DNA of 60,069 nt from an uncultured Eisenbergiella sp. (GCA_947627215.1 CANQVD010000021.1:1-60069); one strand, 5' to 3'. Numbered from the stretch's first letter, positions 36,296-44,833 are shown. Program-made: numbers and translations. Notes: generated by a model from the sequence alone, not told the origin.

Positions 36296-38197
36296 ATGTC
36301 CTGGATGAGCCAGCTTTACAGAACATATGAAAACAATGTGGGGCGGGGCGGTCCGGCCGGAGAACAGATGATCCCGGTGGCGCATATGAATGCCAATGCG
36401 CAGTTGGAGATCACATTGAACTTGTCGGGAGAATTTCAGGGCGCGGTATGTGTCGCCAGGGAGAATGCTGTGACATTGATCCCCGTCACGGAAGCATCGG
36501 AAGGACGCAGCTCGGGGATCGCGCCTCATGCGCTATGCGACACGCTTTCTTATGTTGCCGGAGATTTCGGTTCATACTGTGCGGAGGAAAAGCAGAGAAA
36601 GACAGCGGAGAATAAATTTCAGAGCTATATGAAGAATCTTCAGGACTGGAAAGAATCGGCGTTTTCTCATCCCAAGATCTGTGCGGTTTACGCCTATCTC
36701 ATGAAAAAAGAGCTGATAGCGGATCTGTATCGGGCCGGGATCGTGGAACTGAACGGGGAACGAAAGTTTGAGAACCGCAAGATTTCGGGTCTGCCTTATG
36801 AGAAGGCACTGGTCCGGTTCCGGATAAACGGTTCCGAACCGGCCGCCGCATGGGAGGACGTCTCTTTGATCCAGTCGTATACGGCATATTATCAGAGTGT
36901 GCAGCAGGGGAAAAAGGATGTCTGCTATTTTACGGGAAAGGAGGCTGTCATTGCCGAAAACCATCCGAAGGGAATCATTGCCGCGAACTACGGGGCCAAA
37001 CTGGTATCGGCGAACGACAGTCAGGGTTATACATACCGCGGCAGATTTCAGGATGCCCCGCAGGCCTTCACATTGAGCTATGAGGCCTCGCAGAAGATCC
37101 ACCGGGCGTTGACCTACCTGGCCAAAAACCAGGGAGCATATGTGGGAACAAAGGATAAGCGGACATTCCTCTGCTGGAGCCCGGAAGGGAAGCGGACGCC
37201 GGATCTGTTCCAGGAGTTTTCGAGGATGGCATCGGATGTCATGGATGAGTTCGATCTGGAAGAGGATGAGATGCAGCGGGCGGACGAAATCCCATACAGA
37301 CGGAAGCTGATCCGCGCTTTTCAGGGATACCGGGATCAGTTTGAGGGGATGGATTCCATCGTCGTTATGGCGCTGGATGCCGCCACCACCGGCCGCCTGT
37401 CCGTGACTTATTACAGCGAACTTCCGGCGCAGATCTTTTTGGACAGGCTTCAGTTCTGGGGAGAAACCTGCAGTTGGTATTTTTTGCGGTTCAATGAGAA
37501 CAAAAAGCCCTATTATGCAGTGGAAACGCCGACTTTCCGAAGGATAGCTGAATGTGCCTACGGCAGAGAACGCGGGAACAGCCTCGAGGCGGATGACAGA
37601 GTGTTAAAAGAGCAGGTTCAAAGACTCGTAGAGTGTATGGTGGACGGCAGAAGGATCCCGTACGATCTGGTCTGCGCTCTGACCGCCAGAGCGTCGCTTC
37701 CGCTTGCTTATTCCAGGGGGAACAGAGAACGGGTGTTGTCCACAGCATGTGCGGTGATCGCGAAATATTATCGGGAAAAAGAAACAGGAAAGAGAGGAGA
37801 AGGTATAACAATGAAGCTGGATGAAAAGAACCGGGACAGAAGTTATCTGTTCGGAAGACTGCTGGCAGTTTATGAGAAAGTAGAGCGCAGTACCTATGAC
37901 AGGGAAGAAACGCGTGAAACCAATGCGATCCGATTACAGTCTGCCTTTGTGAATCATCCCCTGCAGACCTGCATGACCCTGGAAGAAATGATGAATCCCT
38001 ATTTTCAAAAGCTGAAGCCGGGGCTGCGGGATTACTACAAAAACCAGATCGGGGACATCCTCGCAGCGCTGCAGGAAGAAGACGGGGATCTGCTGAATCA
38101 GGGACTAAAGGAAACCTATCTGCTCGGATATTATCTTCAAAGAGCGGAATTAAACAAAAAGAAAGAAGCCAAAAAGGAGGAAAACGAAAATGAGTAG
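36296..38197 (+). CDS. cas8c: Cas8c (Csd1), Cascade large subunit
   Basis: 633 residues. The large subunit recognises the PAM (TTC in type I-C) and opens target DNA. The opening SWMSQLYRTYENN, the PVAHMNANAQLEI segment, QGYTYRGRF and LTYLAKNQGAYVGTKDKRTFL-like region (about 270-300) match the Csd1 family. The 3' fifth also encodes the small subunit from an internal start (separate entry). GGAGGTG precedes the ATG, which abuts the cas5c stop. The end overlaps cas7c by 8 bp. Confidence 0.93.
   Translation: MSWMSQLYRTYENNVGRGGPAGEQMIPVAHMNANAQLEITLNLSGEFQGAVCVARENAVTLIPVTEASEGRSSGIAPHALCDTLSYVAGDFGSYCAEEKQRKTAENKFQSYMKNLQDWKESAFSHPKICAVYAYLMKKELIADLYRAGIVELNGERKFENRKISGLPYEKALVRFRINGSEPAAAWEDVSLIQSYTAYYQSVQQGKKDVCYFTGKEAVIAENHPKGIIAANYGAKLVSANDSQGYTYRGRFQDAPQAFTLSYEASQKIHRALTYLAKNQGAYVGTKDKRTFLCWSPEGKRTPDLFQEFSRMASDVMDEFDLEEDEMQRADEIPYRRKLIRAFQGYRDQFEGMDSIVVMALDAATTGRLSVTYYSELPAQIFLDRLQFWGETCSWYFLRFNENKKPYYAVETPTFRRIAECAYGRERGNSLEADDRVLKEQVQRLVECMVDGRRIPYDLVCALTARASLPLAYSRGNRERVLSTACAVIAKYYREKETGKRGEGITMKLDEKNRDRSYLFGRLLAVYEKVERSTYDREETRETNAIRLQSAFVNHPLQTCMTLEEMMNPYFQKLKPGLRDYYKNQIGDILAALQEEDGDLLNQGLKETYLLGYYLQRAELNKKKEAKKEENENE
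37811..38197 (+). CDS. cas11c: Cas11c small subunit from an internal start in cas8c
   Basis: 128 residues translated in frame with the C-terminus of cas8c (codon 506 onward). The internal ATG has its own strong ribosome site AGGAGAAGG (37795-37803) 7 nt upstream, embedded in the cas8c frame. Such internally initiated small subunits are established for type I-C systems, where several copies line the Cascade belly and bind the non-target strand. The product begins MKLDEKNRDRSYLFGRLL, is helical and has a Lys/Glu-rich tail. Automatic annotation normally misses it. Confidence 0.82.
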   Translation: MKLDEKNRDRSYLFGRLLAVYEKVERSTYDREETRETNAIRLQSAFVNHPLQTCMTLEEMMNPYFQKLKPGLRDYYKNQIGDILAALQEEDGDLLNQGLKETYLLGYYLQRAELNKKKEAKKEENENE

Positions 38198-39038
38198 CTT
38201 ACAGAACAAAGTGGATTTTCTGGTGCTGGTGAAGGTGGTAAATGCGAATCCCAATGGGGATCCGCTGAATGGGAACCGCCCCCGGACAACGTATACGGGG
38301 CAGGGAGAAATATCCGATGTCTGCATCAAGAGAAAACTGAGGAACCGCCTTCAGGACATGGGAGAAAATATTTTCGTGCAGTCGGCGGACCGCAGTGATG
38401 ACGGCTTTTCCTCATTGAGTGAGCGTGCATCGGGAAACATCGTTCATTATACGGACAGCGGCGATTACGCCAGACAGGCATGCGAGAAGTGGATCGATGT
38501 CCGGGCCTTTGGGCAGGTATTCGCGTTTAAGAGCAAAGATAAGAAGGAGGGGGTCTCTGTCGGTGTAAGAGGTCCTGTGTCCGTTCATCAGGCGGTGAGC
38601 TGTTCTCCGATCGATATTAACAGTATGCAGATCACGAAGAGCGTAAACGGAGAACCCACAGAGGGAAGAAGCTCGGATACGATGGGCACAAAGCATTATG
38701 TAGAGTTTGGGCTTTACAAAGTAAAGGGCTCCATTAATGTTCAGCTCGCAGAAAAAACAGGATTTTCGGAGGAGGATGCTGAGAAACTGAAGGAGGCGCT
38801 TCGGACGCTGTTTATCAATGATGCCTCCGCGGCCAGGCCGGATGGAAGTATGGAGGTCGTGACTCTGTATTGGTGGAGACACAATAACAAGATCGGGCAG
38901 TATTCGGCTTCTAAGGTACATGATTCCGTGAAAATAAGTCCCAAAGAAGGGATTTCCGTTCCGAGAGCGCTGGAGGATTACGATATCTCTCTGGAAGAGT
39001 TTGCGGATCTCAAACCGGAGATCATTCCCGGTATTTGA
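38190..39038 (+). CDS. cas7c: Cas7c (Csd2), Cascade backbone
   Basis: A 282-residue RAMP protein that polymerises along the crRNA spacer. VVNANPNGDPLNGNRPRTTY is the family hallmark, followed by ISDVCIKRKLRNRLQD. The C-terminal half has VVTLYWWRHNNKIGQYSASK. AAAAGGAGG precedes the ATG, which lies within the last codons of cas8c/cas11c. Stoichiometry and role follow from the family. Confidence 0.95.
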   Translation: MSSLQNKVDFLVLVKVVNANPNGDPLNGNRPRTTYTGQGEISDVCIKRKLRNRLQDMGENIFVQSADRSDDGFSSLSERASGNIVHYTDSGDYARQACEKWIDVRAFGQVFAFKSKDKKEGVSVGVRGPVSVHQAVSCSPIDINSMQITKSVNGEPTEGRSSDTMGTKHYVEFGLYKVKGSINVQLAEKTGFSEEDAEKLKEALRTLFINDASAARPDGSMEVVTLYWWRHNNKIGQYSASKVHDSVKISPKEGISVPRALEDYDISLEEFADLKPEIIPGI

Positions 39039-39043
39039 TCGGT

Positions 39044-39700
39044 ATGTATCGCGAAGAGGATTATCTGATGCTGTCAGGCCTGCAGCATTTCATGTTTTGC
39101 AGGAGACAGTGGGCGTTGATCCATGTGGAACAGCAGTGGGCCGAAAATGAACGGACTGTGGACGGACATTTATTCCATGCGACGGCACATGACGGAAGCC
39201 GTTTTGAAAAGAGGGGAGATATACTCATAACGAGAGGCCTGAATATAAGATCATCTTCCCTCGGGATGACAGGGATCTGTGATGTAGTGGAATTTCACCG
39301 GTCGGAGAAGGGCGTCTCTCTTCCGGATTTCGCCGGGACATGGCAGGCATATCCTGTGGAATACAAGAAAGGACTTCCGAAGGAGAATGATGCGGATCTT
39401 GTCCAGTTGTGTGCGCAGGCGATTTGCCTCGAGGAAATGTTATTGTGTGAAGTGCCGGAGGGCAGTCTGTTTTACGGAGAGAGTCAGCGCAGGCTGCGAG
39501 TGGAATTCTCAGAAGAGCTGCGCGAGAGGGTATGTGCTGCGGCCAGAGAAATGCACAGACTGTGGGAACAGGGCTATACGCCGAAAGTGAAGCCGAAAAA
39601 AGGCTGTAACGCATGTCCTTTGAAAGAAATCTGCATCCCCGGTTTGGGCAGGTCAGGCACGGCATCCGTATATATTCAGAAGAAGCTCCGGGAGGACTGA
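39044..39700 (+). CDS. cas4: Cas4 (PAM-selecting adaptation nuclease)
   Basis: 218 residues from ATG 39044 (MYREEDYLMLSGLQHFMFC); a TTG at 39035 that overlaps the cas7c stop is an equally possible start. Cas4 trims prespacers and fixes PAM choice and orientation with Cas1-Cas2. The four iron-sulfur cysteines are the one in HFMFCRRQW and three in GCNACPLKEICIPG at the C-terminus. The RecB-type nuclease core is visible as GICDVVEFHRS and AYPVEYKKGLPKENDADLVQ, with EYK as the catalytic strand. Confidence 0.92.
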   Translation: MYREEDYLMLSGLQHFMFCRRQWALIHVEQQWAENERTVDGHLFHATAHDGSRFEKRGDILITRGLNIRSSSLGMTGICDVVEFHRSEKGVSLPDFAGTWQAYPVEYKKGLPKENDADLVQLCAQAICLEEMLLCEVPEGSLFYGESQRRLRVEFSEELRERVCAAAREMHRLWEQGYTPKVKPKKGCNACPLKEICIPGLGRSGTASVYIQKKLRED

Positions 39701-39701
39701 T

Positions 39702-40733
39702 ATGCGGAAATTACTGAATACACTGTTCGTTACCAGCGAAAATGCATATCTGTCATTGGATGGGGAAACGGTCTGCGTGGAGATCGGACATCAGAAGGCG
39801 GGGCAGTTTCCGCTTCATACCCTGGAGAATATCTTGTGCTTTTCAAGGGCGGGGGCATCTCCGGCATTTATGGGAGAATGTGCCCGGAGAGGGATCGGGC
39901 TGTGCCTTTTTTCTCCCGGCGGGAGATTTTTGTGCCGTGCGGTCGGGGAAGCATGTGGAAATGTACTGCTCCGCAAGCAGCAATATCGTCTTTCGGATGA
40001 TGCGGTCTCCAGTTGCCGGATCGCGAAAAATATGATCCTCGGGAAGGTGTTTAATTGCCGATGGAGCATAGACAGAACGCTGCGGGATCATTCTCTGCGC
40101 GTGAAGGAAGAGCCCTGCAGGGATACGATCCGTTTTTTACAGGAAGCGCTGGAAAGGATACCGCGGGAGGAAGACATGGATTCCTTAAGAGGGATCGAGG
40201 GCGAATGTGCGTCGGTTTACTTCGGTGTTTTTGATGAATTAATACTGAATCAAAAAGATGCGTTTTCCTTTCATGGCAGGAACAGACGACCTCCGTTGGA
40301 TCCGGTAAACGCGATGCTTTCTTTTGGGTATACGCTTTTGGCCAATGACTGCGCGAATGCGCTGGAGGGAGTCGGACTGGATCCTTACGTCGGCTTTCTG
40401 CATCGTGACAGGCCGGGCAGAAAATCGATGGCATTGGACATTATGGAGGAATTGAGAGCCATCCTTGTGGATCGTTTTGTATTGACGCAGATCAATAATC
40501 GCCAAATAAGAAAAGAGCATTTTCAACTGTCGGAGAGCGGCGCGGTGCTGTTCACGGATGAAGGGAAAAGAAAATTTCTCACATCATGGCAGGAGCATAA
40601 ACGTGAACAGATCTGTCACCCGTTCCTTCAGGAAAAAATCTGTTGGGGGCTGGTCCCTCATATTCAGGCGCTGCTGCTGGCGCGGTATCTTCGTGACGAT
40701 ATTGATGAATATCCGCCGTTTTTATGGAAGTGA
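39702..40733 (+). CDS. cas1: Cas1 integrase (type I-C)
   Basis: A 343-residue spacer-integration enzyme. The N-terminal beta domain has FVTSENAYLSLDGETVCV. The catalytic helical domain has LRGIEGECASVYF (metal Glu), DPYVGFLHRDRPGRKSMALDI (His and Asp/Glu) and VDRFVLTQINNRQI. It starts 1 bp after the cas4 stop and forms the adaptation complex with Cas2. Confidence 0.95.
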   Translation: MRKLLNTLFVTSENAYLSLDGETVCVEIGHQKAGQFPLHTLENILCFSRAGASPAFMGECARRGIGLCLFSPGGRFLCRAVGEACGNVLLRKQQYRLSDDAVSSCRIAKNMILGKVFNCRWSIDRTLRDHSLRVKEEPCRDTIRFLQEALERIPREEDMDSLRGIEGECASVYFGVFDELILNQKDAFSFHGRNRRPPLDPVNAMLSFGYTLLANDCANALEGVGLDPYVGFLHRDRPGRKSMALDIMEELRAILVDRFVLTQINNRQIRKEHFQLSESGAVLFTDEGKRKFLTSWQEHKREQICHPFLQEKICWGLVPHIQALLLARYLRDDIDEYPPFLWK

Positions 40734-40740
40734 GAAGATC

Positions 40741-41031
40741 ATGCTCGTACTTATCACATATGATGTCAGCACAGAGGACGCAAAAGGAAAAGCCAGGCTG
40801 AGAAAGGTCGCCAGACAATGCGTGAATTATGGAAAACGGGTGCAGAACTCCGTGTTTGAGTGTATACTCGATGCGGGACAATGCAAGCTGTTAAAGGCAA
40901 AGCTGCTGGAGATAATCGATACGGATAAGGACAGCCTGCGGCTTTATTATTTAGGCAACCAATATCAAAACAAAGTGGAACATCATGGGGCGAAAAAAAC
41001 TTATGATCAGGAAGGCGTTCTGATCCTATGA
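40741..41031 (+). CDS. cas2: Cas2 (adaptation complex scaffold)
   Basis: 96 residues. MLVLITYDVSTED has the family Asp after the first strand, then RLRKVARQCVNYGKRVQNSVFEC and LRLYYLGNQYQNKVEHHG. The gene starts 7 bp after cas1 and is the last cas gene before the leader and array. Confidence 0.95.
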   Translation: MLVLITYDVSTEDAKGKARLRKVARQCVNYGKRVQNSVFECILDAGQCKLLKAKLLEIIDTDKDSLRLYYLGNQYQNKVEHHGAKKTYDQEGVLIL

Positions 41032-41191
41032 GTGCGAAGCGGAAGCTGACATATTTATGCGGACAGGTTCGCACGGGGATTGTATTTCTGTATGTAAAGA
41101 AGTTAATGTAATGAAGTTTATTGTAATGTTATATCAGGTAATATTGACGAATATGTGCTTGCCGTAAGAAATCGGGCAGGATATATTTGCA
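41032..41191 (+). promoter_or_regulatory. CRISPR leader
   Basis: 160 bp of AT-rich DNA between the cas2 stop and the first repeat, on the side where repeats are perfect. It is the expected place for array transcription start and spacer insertion. No hexamer pair was clear enough to assign. Confidence 0.7.
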
Positions 41192-42911
41192 GTCGCTCCC
41201 CGCGAGGGGAGCGTGGATTGAAATGATCATAAGATGGCACAGCACCCGGACGTCGCGGTCGCTCCCCGCGAGGGGAGCGTGGATTGAAATCTGGAACGTC
41301 TCCGGCATGATAACCGCGGTGCCAATGTCGCTCCCCGCGAGGGGAGCGTGGATTGAAATACGGTGTTGTACAGTCTGCTCATGCCATCCCCTCCATGTCG
41401 CTCCCCGCGAGGGGAGCGTGGATTGAAATAACGGGATAAAGGGAATCTTTTCGACGGATCCGGGTCGCTCCCCGCGAGGGGAGCGTGGATTGAAATAACA
41501 ACAACGGCAATGCCAACAACAACAACGCGTCCGTCGCTCCCCGCGAGGGGAGCGTGGATTGAAATAAGTTTACACTCATCGAGGCGATGAATGAGGAAGT
41601 GTCGCTCCCCGCGAGGGGAGCGTGGATTGAAATCGATATGTCGGCCACGCGATCCATCCCGCCGTCCCGTCGCTCCCCGCGAGGGGAGCGTGGATTGAAA
41701 TGTCAAGCGTTTACCTGCGCAAAGCCTGAAACGGCGTCGCTCCCCGCGAGGGGAGCGTGGATTGAAATATCCAGTGAAACGCTAATAGTAAACATATATT
41801 GCACGTCGCTCCCCGCGAGGGGAGCGTGGATTGAAATATAGACGCGGAAGTCCGCGTGAATGATATTAACGGGTCGCTCCCCGCGAAGGGAGCGTGGATT
41901 GAAATCCAAACGCATGCAGAATGTGGAAGGGAACGATGAGGTCGCTCCCCGCGAGGGGAGCGTGGATTGAAATGTTCTGCGCGAAATCAGGCAGAGGAAT
42001 TTGAGAACGTCGCTCCCCGCGAGGGGAGCGTGGATTGAAATTCACCTATCATTATAGATACGTGGCTGGCAGACAGTCGCTCCCCGCGAGGGGAGCGTGG
42101 ATTGAAATCCTGTGGTTTCCGTCCCGATCAGCTCCATTCCGCTGTCGCTCCCCGCGAGGGGAGCGTGGATTGAAATTATACGACCGGGAAGAATCAGGAT
42201 AACGGGAACAGTCGCTCCCCGCGAGGGGAGCGTGGATTGAAATAGGTATTTTACTACCATATAGACTGTCGATGCAAGTCGCTCCCTGCGAGGGGAGCGT
42301 GGATTGAAATCCGTTACAAGGCAACTGCAGCATAACAGCATAATGTCGCTCCCTGCGAGGGGAGCATGGATTGAAATAACAGTGGGGACCGCTAGATGAT
42401 TTTGGTAGGCCGTCGCTCCCTGCGAGGGGAGCGTGGATTGAAATGCTCTTTGCGGCTTCGGATACGGACGTTCCGATAGTCGCTCCCTGCGAGGGGAGCG
42501 TGGATTGAAATCGCTCGCCGGGCCCCCCAGCGATGCCCCCGGCTCGTCGCTCCCTGTGAGGGGAGCGTGGATTGAAATTCTGCTGTTGAAGTCCTCTTTG
42601 AAACAGTCCAAAGTCGCTCCCTGCGAGGGGGCGTGGATTGAAATGGCAAGAGGAGCCGCGCCTGGGACACGACCCATTTCGTCGCTCCCCGCGAGGGGGG
42701 TGGATTGAAATTGGGATCCTCTGTCCCATGTATATAACGCTCGAAGTCGCTTCCCGCGAGGGGGCGTGGATTGAAATCTCTCTGCCTACATGGGGCGGCG
42801 GCTGATTCGCGGTCGCTCCCCGAGAGGGGAGTGTGGATTGAAATCTCTTTATCCCCAAAGTGAAAATCCGTCAAAATAAGTCGCTCCCCGTGAGGGAGAG
42901 TGGATTGAAAT
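41192..42911 (+). CRISPR. Type I-C CRISPR array, 26 repeats and 25 ordinary spacers
   Basis: The 33-bp repeat starts GTCGCTCCCC-GCGA-GGGGAGCG and ends TGGATTGAAAT, with an 8-bp stem CGCTCCCC/GGGGAGCG. Repeats start at 41192, 41258, 41327, 41397, 41464, 41533, 41601, 41669, 41736, 41805, 41873, 41941, 42009, 42076, 42144, 42211, 42278, 42345, 42412, 42479, 42546, 42613, 42681, 42746, 42812 and 42880. Spacers are 33-37 bp. The first 10 repeats are identical. Repeats 17-22 share a C-to-T change (CTCCCTGCGAG) that turns a stem pair into G-U. Repeats 22-24 and 26 have 1-2 bp deletions. This places the old end on the right. A 27th decayed repeat follows after 316 bp. Confidence 0.97.
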
Positions 42912-43227
42912 GGGACTGCGGGAGTGCTTCCCGGAGGCATACAGAAAGTTTGAGGAGATGCTCAGAGATGGCGTTACCTAAATATCTGCAAGGACCGCAC
43001 CGGAAATTGACGGCAATAGAGGAGCGTTGTCTGGATTTGAAGGAGCAGTATGAGGACAGATATGGGGAGTGGGATTGGGATGAATTTGGATATGTACAGA
43101 CCGATGAGGAAATGATAGAGGCGCTTGAAATCTGTTTAAAGGAAGGAAAGTGCATGAAAGAGGTTCGGCCAGAGTGGTGCGAGGAGCTGCCACCGTGGAT
43201 ATGGACCTGATAGACTTTTCCCGCAAC
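42912..43227 (+). other. 316-bp phage-like segment in place of a spacer
   Basis: Between repeats 26 and 27 lies a segment about nine times the normal spacer length. It carries the 3' end of one reading frame (42913-42981, ending FEEMLRDGVT) that overlaps by 14 bp the start of a complete second frame (42968-43210). Tightly overlapping small genes are typical of phages. The segment contains no repeat internally. Confidence 0.7.
42968..43210 (+). CDS. Small phage-like protein of unknown function inside the array
   Basis: 80 residues, MALPKYLQGPHRKLTAIEER at the start, then an acidic middle (YGEWDWDEFGYVQTDEEMIE) and a Trp/Pro-rich end (EWCEELPPWIWT). It looks like a genuine soluble protein and not a repeat artefact: composition is balanced and it overlaps the end of another frame as phage genes do. 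The nearest ribosome-like sequence is GAGGAG at 42953-42958. It is not recognised. It may be a passive fragment of captured phage DNA, or an expressed gene. Confidence 0.45.
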   Translation: MALPKYLQGPHRKLTAIEERCLDLKEQYEDRYGEWDWDEFGYVQTDEEMIEALEICLKEGKCMKEVRPEWCEELPPWIWT

Positions 43228-43256
43228 GTCGCTCCCCGCAAGGGGGCGTGGATTGA
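43228..43256 (+). repeat. Decayed terminal CRISPR repeat (repeat 27)
   Basis: GTCGCTCCCCGC-AAGGGGGCG followed by TGGATTGA matches the array repeat but has lost stem bases and the last AAT. It marks the old distal end of the array. Confidence 0.85.
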
Positions 43257-43715
43257 TTGAGATAATGCATCTTCAAATGAAAAGTCGCTAAACCCTTCCC
43301 AGAATCAATGCTCAACGGATATAGATAACATAAGCTGATAGAAAGCGGTACTGCGTGAGCATATCGCCTTTTATGAAAAGATATGCATTGCAATCAGGAT
43401 ATTTTTCACTAATTACCGAAAAAATATATTGCTAATTTCCGAATTTTTCATGTCATTTCCATATCAAAGAGTATAATTCAGAAGATAGGCAGGTACGTAT
43501 ATACACAGAAAGGAACAGAATATCTTTACGTCTGGGACAAATCTCAACTGTCTGCTGAAGGGTGTGATGCTGATGCCGCGCTGATTGCTAGGCGATAACT
43601 TGCGTCTAAGGTCTAAGCTGCGGGATGTGGTTCGGTTTGAGATGGATCATTGTGGAGAGATGAGTTTGAGGGAACTGTTTAAACAGAAGTCTTCGCACAA
43701 TATCAGACCAAAACC
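43257..43715. other. Non-coding stretch downstream of the array
   Basis: No intact gene. An AT-rich part (43400-43480) holds two 12-bp direct repeats, CTAATTACCGAA (43409-43420) and CTAATTTCCGAA (43432-43443), and a TATAAT (43472-43477). Downstream short open fragments can be read (for example VVRFEMDHCGEMSLRELFKQ in one frame near 43625-43690), possibly debris of a lost gene. I could not identify them. Confidence 0.4.
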
Positions 43716-43756
43716 GCCCCGGAAGCATTCATGTGCTTCCGGGGCAGAAATTTTTT
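43716..43756. terminator. Bidirectional terminator of thiT
   Basis: A perfect 12-bp stem GCCCCGGAAGCA/TGCTTCCGGGGC (43716-43727, 43734-43745). A T6 follows on the + strand and a TTTT on the minus strand. Confidence 0.75.
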
Positions 43757-43776
43757 GATATGTCAGATTTGTTCTA

Positions 43777-44343
43777 TTATCCTCTGACTGCCAGCTCTTT
43801 CAGGCGGGCCAGCGCGTTCTTGACCGGGGGCAGCAGGAGCAGCACGATGGTCAGAATCATTTCCGGCAGGATGTAGCTCATGTTGTACACGGTGGACGCC
43901 CAGATGGCGGCGATGTTCGCGGCGGGACCGCCGGGGACATAGGTGGTGTAGAAAATGTAGCCGGAAATTTCATGAACCAGAAGTCTGCCCAGGACGCCGA
44001 CGATATAGCCCTTGAGCAGTCCGTTTTTGGATTTCCAGAAGAACCCGGACAGGCCCAGCGCGCCGAAAGCCAGCGGATAGTCCAGAACCATCTGCAGCGG
44101 GTGCACTACATAGGGCCCGGTGATGAACTGCAAGATGCCATAGGCAAAGGCGGTGATCAGGCCGGTGGCCGGTCCGTACCAGTAGCCGATCAGACAGATG
44201 ACCAGCATGGAAAACAGCGTGATGGATCCGCCGTTGGGCAGGCTGGGCAGCTTGAGTACGACCGAGATCACCGTAGCCAGCGCGATGGCCATGGCGCAGA
44301 AAACGAGTTTTCTGGTAGTGAGAGTTTTGGTGTTGTTTGACAT
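43777..44343 (-). CDS. thiT: ThiT, thiamine S component of an ECF transporter
   Basis: A 188-residue membrane protein with about six helices. LPSLPNGGSITLFSMLVICL and IGYWYGPATGLITAFAYGIL are ThiT signatures, as is the HEISGYIFYTTYVPGG segment. It binds thiamine and uses a shared EcfAAT module; none is adjacent, so the one at 30-32.5 kb is a candidate partner. The ATG at 44343 has AAGGAGG 7 nt upstream. The TPP riboswitch immediately upstream independently confirms the substrate. Confidence 0.93.
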   Translation of the reverse strand: MSNNTKTLTTRKLVFCAMAIALATVISVVLKLPSLPNGGSITLFSMLVICLIGYWYGPATGLITAFAYGILQFITGPYVVHPLQMVLDYPLAFGALGLSGFFWKSKNGLLKGYIVGVLGRLLVHEISGYIFYTTYVPGGPAANIAAIWASTVYNMSYILPEMILTIVLLLLPPVKNALARLKELAVRG

Positions 44344-44446
44344 AAAAAAACCTCCTTGTTTGCACAGGAGGGGATATCGCTTTTTCGCGGTGTGGTCAGG
44401 ATATCGGGGCATGCCCGATGCCGTATCCTGCGGCCGCGAAAAATCT
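44344..44446 (-). promoter_or_regulatory. Expression platform of the TPP riboswitch
   Basis: On the minus strand TTTTTCGCGG/CCGCGAAAAA (44443-44434 and 44390-44381) encloses an inner GC helix around GCATCGGGCATGCCCCGATA. Close to the gene, CCTCCT/AGGAGG (44371-44366 and 44356-44351) can pair over the thiT ribosome site itself. No T-run follows, so control at translation initiation looks more likely than termination. Confidence 0.6.
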
Positions 44447-44544
44447 GCCTCCCTCCGCCGGTATTATCCGGTTCAGGTAGTGAGGGTTAGAAAAGAAAAC
44501 CTCCATCCGATCTTCCTTTCAGTCTCAGCAATAAGCTCCCCTGG
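44447..44544 (-). promoter_or_regulatory. TPP riboswitch (THI element)
   Basis: On the minus strand GGGGAGC, then GCTGAGACTGAAAGGAAGAT, ACCCTCACTACCTGAACC, GGATAATACCGGCGGAGGGA follow the THI-box order, including CUGAGA and CCUGAACCGGAUAAUxCCxGCG. It binds thiamine pyrophosphate and controls thiT. Confidence 0.93.
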
Positions 44545-44622
44545 CGTGAATGATGATGACGGGAAGGCCGCTCTGCGTGCCTTTCGCCGTTTTTTCGGAG
44601 ACGCTGTCTCCGGCTGTCTATT

Positions 44623-44651
44623 ACTATAGCCGCTGCCCGCGTGTTTGTCAA
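44623..44651 (-). promoter_or_regulatory. thiT promoter
   Basis: On the minus strand TTGACA (44651-44646), 17-bp spacer, TATAGT (44628-44623). The start near 44616 leaves about 70 nt before the riboswitch. Confidence 0.8.
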
Positions 44652-44824
44652 TCCCGTACAGGAGAATATTGGAGGACGGTATGAGCGGTATGAGCGAGGA
44701 TTGGCCGGTACGGAGCCCTGGGGCCGGTATGGGGAGCAGCGGGATGGCGCTGTGTCCGCCGGGATGCGCGGAAGGCGGCAGCGCCGCATTTCACAAAATT
44801 TTCATGGAAGATTGCGGAATTTTC

Positions 44825-44833
44825 TGGTATGAT
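44825..44833 (+). promoter_or_regulatory. Extended -10 promoter of the HAD-CPBP gene
   Basis: TGGTATGAT, an extended -10 (TGn plus TATGAT at 44828-44833), lies 52 bp before the ATG. No good -35 is present. Confidence 0.4.

Noticed and set aside
39035-39043. TTG start for cas4 overlapping the cas7c stop
   Set aside because: Possible, but ATG 39044 gives the usual Cas4 N-terminus; kept only as an alternative.
41187-42940. Several long open frames in both directions across the array
   Set aside because: They arise because repeat plus spacer units keep a stop-free frame; the translations are just the repeated LPARGAW- or STLPSRGA-type repeat peptide.
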